Assembly: GCA_963576565.1 (NCBI GenBank)
Contig: OY755039.1
Span: forward strand, 141,677,369 to 141,741,368
Reading direction: 5' to 3'
From: Aspidapion aeneum
Taxonomy: Eukaryota > Arthropoda > Insecta > Coleoptera > Brentidae
Length of the DNA: 64,000 nt
Shown here: positions 21,701 to 33,300 of the stretch, in pieces
Layout of the letters: the number at the start of each line of letters is the position of its first letter
How positions within the stretch are numbered: position 1 is the first letter of the stretch
Position numbers and translations under genes: made by a program
The notes under the pieces: model-generated
Databases searched by the model: none
The model's input: only the letters and a program-made list of their open reading frames with translations
Told to the model about the DNA's origin: nothing

Positions 21701-24700
21701 CCGATATTGGACCGCCAGATTTCTGTCCGCGCAATTTTCACCTTGCACAATTTATATCTTGCGCGATTTTTAATTGCGCGATTTATGGCCGCGCGATTTT
21801 TAATTGCGCGATTTATGCCCGCGCGGTTTTGGCCCGCGCGCTTAATTTTGCGACGTTTTGGCCGCGAATCGAAAGCAATACCTTATTTAGCCATTTCTGC
21901 AAGATAAAAATTATACTGGGTGGCCAAAAAAAACCGGACGATTTTTTTTATTTCACTTAAATCGGTTAAGCAATAACGAATTTATAAGGACATGAATGCA
22001 GACAGGATTGACAATGCAATCGTATAATCTGTAAAACAATGATTGAAAGAAAAATAGATTTTTTGAGAACCACCACACCGATTTTACTAATTTGTACCTC
22101 GTTGTGTGAAGGAAAAGTAGTGAAGAATAAACACGCCATTTTGAAAAATCAAGTATGATTCTGTCCGCCATCTTAAATTTTAAGATGGTGATAAACTGCG
22201 ATCATGGTGTTTAAAAACCAATCAATTCTTATTAGGATGTTTTTTTTTTCATTGAAATCGGTTTAGTAGTAATGAATTTATAAGGAAATAAATGCAGTGA
22301 TCAAAACAATGGTTAAAACAAAAATATTTTTTTTTAGAACCACTGAACCGATTTTGCTAATTCGTACCTTGTTGTGCGCGTGGCTAGAACGCAGCTTTCT
22401 TACTAATTAAAAAAAAATAAACGAACATCTTTGAAGGGTACAATTTAATTTCGTCCGCCATCTTGGATTTTGAGATGGCGGTTAAAAAAATATATTTAGT
22501 CCAAAATCTGATTAATTGTCTGCCAAGTGCAGTTAATCTTATTAAAATCGATTGTACAGGTCAAAAGTTATAATGCAAAAAAAATTGTCCGGTTTTTTTT
22601 GGCCCACCCGGTATTTGTTGTTTTCTGGAGACATTGATTTTTTATGTTTTTTTTATAATTTATTAAAAACGTTACACAATTTATGTATAGATAAATTCTA
22701 TAGGATATTTTTAGTCAGGTTTTATGCAGTTAGATAAATAAACAAACCCAAAAACAATATTGCTCAAGTAGGTAAAAGTATATTTACTTATTGCACATTG
22801 TATTATTTATCGCTGTATCATGTAAAGTGATTTTTTTACATTAAGTATTGCGCTCAGAAAAATTAGGTATTTATTTTATCTATTATTTTGTAATAAAACG
22901 ATTTGATTTATTTTCAAAAATGGCAAAAATGGATTTTAAATAAGTAGGTACTTAACAGTAGCGTGTCGTGGATAGAAGGGCGGGGGGGGGGGCATTTGTT
23001 TTTGCGTTAAATTTAGTTTTTTTATTTTTTTCTCAAAGGACGCCAGGGGCGCCATGCGCAGAGAGGGGGGCGCGTTCGCCCCCCTTGGCCTCCTATACGA
23101 CACGCCACTGGTACTTAACTAAAACATTATATTTTCTTTCCCCAAATACGTTTCTGTATGTGTATAGAGGGTGATCCAGTTAAAGTAAATAAACTGCTCA
23201 AAAATTGAACTGATGCCACACCATTTTTTTGGACATTTTGAAAGTAAATTTATTTCTAAACTAAACGGTCAATTCCCATACAATTTTCTATGTGATATAG
23301 CTTCGATTATCCTCTTTTAATTTTTCGTTTCCTTGTTGTCCTGCGATTGACAGATAGCTTCACAGGGTGGCTGCACCGCAAGTGTAACAAAAGTTTAAAA
23401 GTTTGCACCATGTTTGCACGGCTCCGATTTCCCGTACGATTTTTTTCAAAAAAGTTTTAATGACACAAATCAGCCTCCCCATCTTCCGAGCATTTGGATG
23501 TATCGTTTACAGGAATCGGTCAAGAAATGAGAGATCTGGGAGCAAAATTGTTTTGTAAATAAGGTCACTCTTTTTTATCAGTAGTTACTTTTTTATTTCT
23601 TAACCTATTTTTGCGTATGATACATTAAAATGCTCAAGACGCCATGCGCAACCAAAGCATAACATTTCTGGCTCCGACGAAGTTCACATTTCACTTTTTT
23701 CAACTCTTAAAACTTTAGTGGCATAAGCTCTGCTCTATATGATTTTTACTGAGACAGCATCAAAATAATCTGTAGTAGAGTAAGAAAATTCATTTGAATC
23801 CATGGACTGGCATTTTTACAGAAAATCATCCTGACGCCAATGGTGATATTTTAACAAAAATGAAAAAACCGTATATTATATTTTTATTTTTTATATGTGT
23901 GTATAAAAAATGGGGGGAAGGAAATCCTGCGTGACCTATTGCGAAAGTCACGAGACGGCATTTGCTTTGATTTGTTATAAAAAAAAAAAATTATCTTCAA
24001 TACTACTTTTTTATTTATTTTAGATAGATGATATACTAAGCGATCTAGGACTGTACACGTGTAAGAACACGCGTTGCAGTAATCTTAGTGGGGGGCAGAG
24101 AAAAAGACTGTCAGTGGCCCTCGAGCTCATCGATGACCCTCCCGTATTATTTTTGGATGAACCCACCACGTAAGTTTGAGAATAGGACTCTAACTGATTT
24201 TTAGGGATGAGTCTCATTTTTGGCGGATGCGCTCATCTACCTTAAGAGTACGTATACACCAAACTACTTGCACCACCGCAGCCTTCGTAAACCAAGGCCA
24301 ACACAAAAATAGAGGCCACGACCCTGAAAAAATCAGCTGTTCTCCCGGGGCTGAATTTTACATTGGGTCTTATGGGAGGTCAGAGGTTTTTTTATGATAT
24401 TTTCAAAATGGCACTACAGATTTCCGCAAAATTTCAGTGAAATATTCTCAGACACCATCCCGATATTCCACCAAAGGTTTGTAAGGAAGCAACATGATTA
24501 AAAGGTTAAAATCTTCAAGATTTAGCATTCCTTATTTTGAATTCAAATTACCCGCCATGTATCACATGCCAACTGCTATATTTGACATGTATTTGAATTT
24601 GTCATATGTGATTGTCACATTCGCTTCTGCTTTAAACTTAATTTTTGTGTGAGCTAATGAAGCGGCTATGAAAAATTAGGTCTTACTATACATTTAAAAA

Positions 24701-27700
24701 AAATTGTTCTGCCAGAATAAAGTAAAAACAATCTCAAAAACGGCTTTATTTAAAATAAAATCAAATATCTATGAACCGTCATTCCTTCAATATTTGAAAG
24801 ACAATCAGCTGTGTCGTAACGTGACCATCAAAAAAAAATCAGCCCCGGATGTGACGTCAACAAAGTGGAGGATCGTGGCCCGTCCATTTTGATAGCCCTG
24901 CGTAAACTAACGAGCCACGAACCAGAAAAGGCAACATCGCAAATTGGCCGGCTGGTGGGCCGATATATACATGGGAGATATAAACATCTGCTATTTGTTT
25001 TGATTGTAGTTTGGCAATTTTGTATTTTTTTTTGTAAAAACTAATAAACTTTGTTTAGGCGTGTTACATTTAATTTTTAAAACAAACAGAACATTTGGAA
25101 ATAAATATCAGTGGCCATTAATCATGTTAAAAAATATGTAACAAAACCTAGAATAAACAGAAGAGAAATTACTTTTAAACAATTTGTGAGAACAACCCTA
25201 AAGTTCGATTCATAGTACCGTGAAGTAAGCTGTATGAAGTGAGCAGTAAGAAATAAAAACGGTTCCTTTCTTACTGCTAAGTTATTACTGTCAAGTTTGA
25301 ACAACAGGATGTTTGTGGGATAGTTTCTTATGTCTGACTGCTTACTTTACAGAACTATGAATCTAGTTTAAGTGGTAACATGTTAGTTTAAAATTTAAAT
25401 GAACTTACCTTTTTTTCTATCTATTCTACTTAGCCTTCGTCAATCCATCTTTGGCCAAGTTCTCCAGTTTACAATACATTTGTTCCATCAATCATCTTTC
25501 TGTCTGATAATATGACCGGCAAATTTCCATTTTAATTTTGCTACTTCTGCTCTGACATCCCTTACTTTTGTTTTATTTCTTATCAATTCATTCTTTTTTC
25601 TACCTGTTAGCTTTACATGTAACATTTGTCTTTCCATTGATCTTTGGGCTTTTCTTGCCTTATCCATGTTTGATTTTGTAAGTGTCCAGGTCTGGGATTC
25701 ATAGGTAAGTACAGGAAGGATACGGTTATACACTTCCGTTTTGACGTACTGAGGATATTTTTTATTTCTTAATGTTGCTTAATTTACCGAATGCTGCCCA
25801 GGCCAATCTTACTCGTCTCTTGATTTCAGCTGTTTGCTTTTCTTTTTTCAGTTTAATAATTTGTCCCAGGTCCTATATATTCCTCTTCTTGTTCTATTTT
25901 CTTTTAGATTGATTGATATTATCAGCATATCTTGGTGGTTCAGAATTGTCCGTTTACTTTGATGCCTATTTCTTCCCAATCTAAGCTTTTAAAAACATCT
26001 TCTAGGGCCTGGTTAAATAATTTAGGGAATATTGTGTCATGCTGACACCTCTTCTTATGAGGATTGGCTTGGTTCCTCTGTGGATTTTGATTAATGTTGT
26101 TGCTTCACTATATATATTGTCTATTAAGTCTGTATATCTGTGATCTATTCGGCTATTAATTAAAGATCTTTTACTGCCCAGTGCTCAATGCTATTGAAAG
26201 CTTTTTCGAAGTCTATAAATGCAATATATATTTATATATATTTTCATACCCTCCCTTTCTTCAATTTTTTTTCGCCTGTCGTCAGGATTTTCTCTTACTG
26301 GAGGTTTGGGGTTTGACATATACTCGGGTTGAGATTCAAATAGCCGAGGTATTGCCCCATTGTTTAACTTAGGGAATGTTAGTGGCACCTCCTTTTGTAC
26401 TCCCTCTTTATCCCTAATTATCTCGGTTCTAACAACATCACTTATGTCAAAATGTTTCCAACAAACCACTGAAGATGCAGTCACAACATAATCTTCTCTG
26501 TGTATGGCCTGAAGCCAAGCATTTTATTTTTTAGGTCATTTTCTTTGCTAAAGGTTGTTTTGTGACCCTCTTCATTAATCATAGATGCATCGTTACTTTT
26601 GCAACCGGGTGCCCAACACTTTCGCGGCATGTTTAAAATTTAAAAAGAAAAAACAGACCAAAAATTCCAAACAAAAACAAACATCTAACCTCACTTATTA
26701 CCGGTGTACAAAAGGTCTTTTTTACACAGCTTTTATTAAGTAGGTAATATAATTTTAAGTTCACCACACATCTCACTAAGAACAGTTGTTTATTTGGTAA
26801 CGCGATTTGAAATATACTAAAAGTTAAAAAAAACATTATCTGCGCGGAAACGGCCAGTAACTAGCGTGGTGAACGACGCACGTGGACGAAAATGACTGGC
26901 CTCCACGCTGTGTTGCCGTTTCTTCTGGTTCGTGGCTCGTTAGTTTACGAAGGCTGTGGCACCACGGTAGTGAAATATAACTTGTTTGAAAGGTCTTTAA
27001 AATAGGTACCTTTCAAACAATATACCACAATATGTAATTTTTACAAAAAACAAATTATTTAAAAAACATATATATTTTTTTTAAATTAGTATTTTTTTGG
27101 TGCAAAAACAAAATCATGTAATTAGCTTGTTCGAAAGGTATTTTAAGGACCCTTTAAAAAAGCAATATATGAGGTGTGACAATTAAATTTTTAAGGCTGG
27201 CCCCCGTACTAACAGGTTTTAAATCTCCACGCCTCGGGCGGTTGGAGTTATTCACCTTGATGTGCGTTCTACTACTGCGCGCAATCTTGTCGCCTTTCCT
27301 CTACTAGTTTGGGTTATGCAGTGGTTTAAAACGGATCGTGCATAGCTCATTTGCCGGAATTGTGACAAACGAAAAAATTGAGCAACGTTTTAATTTACAG
27401 TAAAACTCAAAAAAACGACTACTGAATACTTTCAAATGCTAAAAGATACACAACGGATAGCAGTGTATGCCTCGTGCAATGATTTTTATGCGGCATAAAA
27501 GCTTTTTCGAGGGCCGTGAAGAAGTTAAAGATGATGAATGAGAAGAGCGCTCCAGCACATCCATAACAGCGATGCTCATTATTTTTTTGTTATTCTTATA
27601 TGGGCGCGTGAGGCTCAAACAGTGAACCAACATTTATATTTGGAAGTATTTATGTAGCTAAGGCAACGTGTAAGGAAAAAACATCCAGTTTTGTAAAATA

Positions 27701-30296
27701 ACAACGCGTGGCTGCTCTAACAGGACAATGCACCGGCCCACAATGCCCTATTCATATAAGCAGTATTTAGCTAATAAGAAGATCCCCGTCGTTAACCACC
27801 CACCATATTTACCAGACTTGGCCCCTTGCGACTTCAACCTGTTTCCGAAAGTGAAAAAATCGTTAAAAGGAACCCGTTTTGAAATATTAGTATTTGACCT
27901 ACTGGGGAAAATTCCAGATCTCTAGGGTCATTTTGGACCCCGGATTCAGATTCCGCGTTTCGAGTTTTGTAATTAGCGATTTCCCAGACAAGAAGCCTTA
28001 CGTTCGTACGTACGGTCGCAGAGACTTTCCAATGTTTATGTGGGGCCAAGGCATATCATGTACGTCCAAAGGACGTCCAAGAATGTACGTACGAGCATGG
28101 ACTTACTTGGTACGTCTCACGGATATCCAAGAACATATGTATGCGTGGTACGTACATATTAAGACTTACGTTTTACGTCCTTTTAAGGCCACTGAATGTA
28201 CAGGGTGTCCCAAATTGGGCACTTTTAGGGGGTTTAAGGTACTTCTAGGGGAGACAGAGAAAAACTGACCACGCATTGCGAGGCTCAAATTTCAAGAGAA
28301 GACTGAAAACCGCATTTTGAAATATCGTCTTTGAGCTACGGGGGCTTTTTGAAAAGTCTGCATTTTTGAAGGGGGTCTATAACTTTGTTATTAGTGAAAA
28401 TTTTGATTTAGAGTAAATTGCAGTTATATATTATCTCCGAAACCGCTCAATCAAACTATGACATATGATACATCATTTTGAAAAGAATTCAATCACGAAT
28501 TCGAAAATTAATTAAAATATAGGCCATTCCATAAGAAAAAATGCAACTTTATGTCATATCTCAAAAACTAAAAGTGAAAGTTAAAATTTAATTTAGCGGT
28601 TGAATTCCCCGTGACAAAGTCTATAAAATTGCAATTTACTCTAAATCAATATTTCCAATAATAACGAAGTTATAGACCCCTCTCCAAAATGCAGACTTTT
28701 CAAAAAGCCCCCGTAGCTCAAAGACGAGAAGATATTTCAAAATGCGGTTTTCACTATAAGTCTCTTTAAATTTGAGCCTCGCAATGCGTGGTCAGTTTTT
28801 CTCTGTCTTCCCTAGAAGTACCTTAAACCCCCCAAAAGGGCCCAATTTGGGACACCCTGTACGTACAAATTTGTATGTACCAGATACGTCCCAGAGATTG
28901 CCAAGAATATACTTACCAGCTGGAATTTACTAGGTACGTCTCACAGATGTCCTCGCATTGATGGTTCGTCCGATGAATTCGTGCGATGTACGTACAAGAG
29001 ACGAAGTTTTGCTGTCTGGGTTCTTTGTACTACCTCAAGAGTCGCTAGACCAATTTTAATGTTTTTTTTTCTGTTTTAGAGGTTTAGATTCTAGTTCTTC
29101 AGCCCAGTGTATATATATGTTACAAGCGCTAACGGGAAAGGGACGAACTATAGTGTGTACGATACATCAACCAAGGTAAAGAAAAAAACATAAAACAAAA
29201 TCTTTGAAATATTAATAAGTTGTTCTAAATTTTAGTTTTCCACTTTATTCAGTGTTTAATCACGTTTACATAATGGCAGCTGGAAAATGCGTGTACCAAG
29301 GAGCCCCATCGAACACAGTGCCGTACTTAAAAACTGTTGGGTTCGTGTGTCCACAGTACCACAATCCTGCAGATTACTGTAAGTAAACAGTTAATAGGGA
29401 CCTTTTGTCTGTCCTATTTTTTTCTTATCTTTTATTTGAGGCATGTGCAGTTACCTGGTTTGAACCTTATCTTTCACTAAAAGATAGTGTTTGACCTTAC
29501 TTGTGTTTGAATAACGCAGGCTTCTAGTTCCTTCTTTTAAAGACAGTGTTGCCGCGCATATAACGTTATGACAAAATGTAATGTATATTTAAAATATTTT
29601 TGATATCAGATAATTATTTCAAGAGTTACCAATGCGGGGTAATCAAAGGTAAAGCAAATAAAATTTTATGGTCAAAAACCTATAACCTCGACAGCTGTTT
29701 CGGACAAAAGTCCATTTTCAAGAGGCAACAATTAACAAGTAGATTCCCAAAATGGCTCAGGCAATGTCAATCTCTCCATAATCTTTTTCTTACAACCACA
29801 AAATTTCTTAAAATTTAACGATATATGACTTGAAATTTCCTATTCTAAATTAAAATCATTTTTTTATTAAAATTTTCCGGACAAAACACAACAGTTTAAA
29901 AGAATCTTCTCCTAGAAAAAAATTTATTTGTGAAGGAAAGGATTTTCTTTTTAATTGTAATATGATAGAGCTTCACCCTGGAGAAATCCAAAGACTTCAG
30001 ATAAATAAAGGATAAAGCATAAAAAATTGTGTCTGCAAAAGGTCAAAATTTGGGTTCTACATATCACGTGACATCTGTAATTTAATGTCGTATTTATAAA
30101 GGATAAAGTTAGCTAAAGGCGGGCGTGCAAAAGGTCCCTAATATCTAAAAAGATTTAGCCCTATGAATAAAGGGATAAACATACTACCTAACTTTTGTTT
30201 ACGAAAATCAGCTGGGCAGTCACTGACGTAAAAAAAAACATGGCGGAACCGTGGTCTCAACCAAGCATGGTGAATAGAATAGACCGGTGTTCGGAT

Positions 30297-30383
<87 letters not shown>

Positions 30384-33300
30384 GAATTTTCACATCACTG
30401 GTGGTTCAGCTGATTTTTGTAAACAAAAGTTAGATATGATACGAACAACTAATATATTTTGAGTTTTTTGAAAACTAAGGCAATTTTCCTACAATTTTTT
30501 AGTATATTCTTATAAAATAATAAATTTCAGAAATACCAGTCGTTATTTTTTTTAGCCCGCTTCATTTCTCTTTACACAAAAATAAAAATTCGAAGAAAAT
30601 AATGTGTTCGTTTCAGCTTCAAAAATAATCCATTGACCTACATCTTTGTTTACTTCCCAAGTCCTCGGTTCACCTTTGATACTAAACGATCACATTTATT
30701 TTGACTTGTAGTTTAAGTTTTGTGTAATAAAAAATAAAGCGGGCTAAAAAAAACTAACGACAATATGTCTAGAAAATTATATTTTGTAAGGATGTACTAG
30801 AAAACAGTAGGAAAATTGCCTTAGTTTTCAAAAAGTTCAAAAACTATTAGTTGTTCATATCATATCTAACTTCTGTTTACAAAAATCAGCTGGACCACAG
30901 TGACGCGAAAAATTCGACATATATATATAAGATCCGAACACCGGTCTATTCTATTCACCATGTCAACCAAGCACCCTTTACTTGAGAAGAGCGTTCTTCT
31001 AGGCCTTTACTGTTGCCGTATTCCATTGGGAAAATGAGTGCAGCACTGGTGGTGCACTGACACTGAAACGGTGCTGTCAAAAATTTGCACCGAGTGCAGT
31101 TTCAATGGAACACGCGGAAAATGAAAAATCGCACTCGTGTGGTATAAGGTCACTATATCACGAAGTTCCTAACATCATGATATAGTGACCTTAGTGTGGT
31201 ATGCCATAATGAGCTGTAGAACTTCTTTTTTATTCTTGCTTTAAGCAACGTTAATATAACATTTTCTTGCAAATAATTTTTTATAGTATATCCATTATGA
31301 ATAGGGCAAATTGATTATGCAAAAATCTCATTTTTGGAAAAAATGTCACACAACCTGTAGTTTTATCAGGCCAACGACGATATCCATTTTTATTTGTTTC
31401 AAAGTTACACGCCGATAAATATTATCCTAAGATAAATAAAATTCGTCAAATAAATAAATAATGATTTTATTTAAAAAAGTTAATAAGAATATTTTAAAAA
31501 TGCAGGCTTGTGCTCGTATACCAACAGATAGAGTAGTTATCTATATTTCGCGCTTGTTTTTCAAAAAACCCTAACCAGAAGTGTACTTTATGCTCCCAAA
31601 ATTTGAACATAAGTATTCGAAACACCTTGTATACATATATAATATTTCACAAGTTTCTTTCAACTAAATCTAACTTTCCTGCCTTGCAGAATTTGATCAA
31701 AAACATGTTGTTCAAAATCCATTTGTTCGAAAGTAATATTAATACTTCAATAACATTTTCTTGAAAAGGAAAATTATTTAAAAACATTTCCTTCAAACAA
31801 AAAATTGTTTGAAAACATTTTATTAAAATTTTTTTGTTCAAAAACATTTTCTTTGAAAGTCATTTTTTTTTCATAAGGAAAATTGTTCAAAAAAGTTTTT
31901 GAAGAAAATATTTTTGAACAAATTTCCATTCAACAAGAACATAACCTAACCTAACAGCTAAGCGTAAGGGTGTTTTAACATACCATAAAAATGGCAAGAC
32001 ATGTGCCTCAGCGCTAATGGGGTTTCGTCCCCCTTGTTCTTTTTTTGGACAAAATTGAGGCTACTTGAATTTATTTATGTGGAATTCTGCAGTGCTCATC
32101 TCGAGCCGAAAGTGTTTCTTGAACTAAAAAATACATTTATTTTTACTTATAATCATAGCTGCCAGAAAACCCCAACTGTCGGAAAATTAGCCCCAGTCAA
32201 CCAGATCCATACAAATCTACTTACCTGTTTGTTGTTAAATCGGTAAACCACATTTTCAATAAAGTTTTTTATTTTTGGGGTTTCCGTTCTCATTGTTTTT
32301 ATTGCACAGAACTGTTCTTCTTCATCTTCATCGCTGCTACTACTTTATTTTCACTCATTTTTACATCCCACGACAATAATAAGCGTTTAAAATTAATGGC
32401 GGGAAAAAGTTTTCGGTGCGGCACGAGCCCTCAGAGCCGGTGTCAAAAAAGCCGCACTCAGTGCAAAACTGAATTCATAAGTTCCTCAATGGAATACGAA
32501 AACTGAAAAAGTGCATATCAATGGAATGCAAACACCGAGCCAGTTGTGCAATAGTGCTGCACTCAGTTCCCCAATGGAATACGGCATGTGTGTATATCAC
32601 GGTGGTGTATAGTAATTGAGGCCCCTATTCTCGACTTTTAGTGTTGGAGGTCGCAAACGGAGAGTACGGAAACGTAATTGATATGTTATCAAAAGCGTCG
32701 CAAAATCCACAATGGAGAGCCGGCGAAACAAAACCACAAGGAATCGAACTAATACAAAGAATGACAGAAATTAGACAAGAAACGAAACTGAATTTGTACG
32801 AAGAAAAGATAGAAAGATGTCAGCCTGGAGAAATCAAAAGGTTCTTTGTTTTGTTTAAAAAGCAGTTGATTTATCTTTACAGAGACTGGGTAAGTTATAA
32901 AATTGTACTCAGTATAGAAGGCTTTCCTAATACTGCACAACCCTCGGCGCAACCACAATGGTGGTGTTCAATTTAAAGTTTATTTTTTTAATTTTTTTTG
33001 TATGGTGAAGAGTTTTATTATATCTATCTATGTTTGCTATGCTTGCTTATACAAAATAAAAAATAATTAAAATAAAAGTTAAACTAAATAAAAATTCAAT
33101 TTATGATTAGTTCTATTCGCGTTTATAGAAACTAACATTTTTATAAGACATAACTTTAATTTTGGTTTAACACAGGTCGAAGAAATATCCCAAAAAAACT
33201 CTTTAAATTTAAATATATTGACAACAAAACTTAACTTCTGCTGTATATGTATATCACATTACTTTTAAATATTCTCATTTTGTTTATTGTTTTTATTTTT

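Larger units (their letters stand above)
19290..21867. mobile_element. Insert with inverted GCGCG minisatellite ends
   Basis: The left end begins GCAAAATTAAGCGCGCGT and the right array ends GCGCGCTTAATTTTGC plus a further unit. AATCGAAAGCAAT is present on both sides, so up to 13 bp may be a target duplication. The outer sequence (TTTTCGGCGTTATC on the left, ACCTTATTTAGCCATTTCTGC on the right) is continuous with other TACCTTCC-family copies once the insert is removed. The interior carries a 73-bp tandem repeat, a P-like transposase scrap and another TACCTTCC-family piece. Superfamily is not known to me. Confidence 0.55.
24277..26958. mobile_element. THAP-encoding DNA transposon, P-like, with nested inserts
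   Basis: The right end (26958 inward, complement) reads CACAGCCTTCGTAAACTAAC then GAGCCACGAACCAGAA. The left end reads CGCAGCCTTCGTAAAC (24277-24292), is interrupted by a 608-bp MITE, and resumes at 24901 with CGTAAACTAACGAGCCACGA. A 7-bp direct repeat GCACCAC flanks the whole (24270-24276, 26959-26965). Inside are a THAP-domain reading frame on the minus strand and an RTE LINE fragment. No transposase catalytic domain is left. THAP plus a 7-8 bp duplication points to the P superfamily; that is inference. Confidence 0.75.
31015..32585. mobile_element. Element with GCCGTATTCCATTGGG ends
   Basis: GCCGTATTCCATTGGGAAAA at the left and GTTCCCCAATGGAATACGGC at the right are inverted; GAGTGCAGCACT follows inward in both. 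CAATGGAA words recur inside. A 48-bp palindromic insert sits at 31146-31193. No clear target duplication and no coding sequence recognised. The right end lies 56 bp before an ABCG exon. Confidence 0.75.

Noticed and set aside
27894..28268. 124-codon plus-strand frame
   Set aside because: It joins the mariner remnant, the TACGT repeat and a MITE end, so it cannot be one gene.
30195..30413. 72-codon frame rich in Ile-Tyr
   Set aside because: It is a translation of the TA microsatellite.
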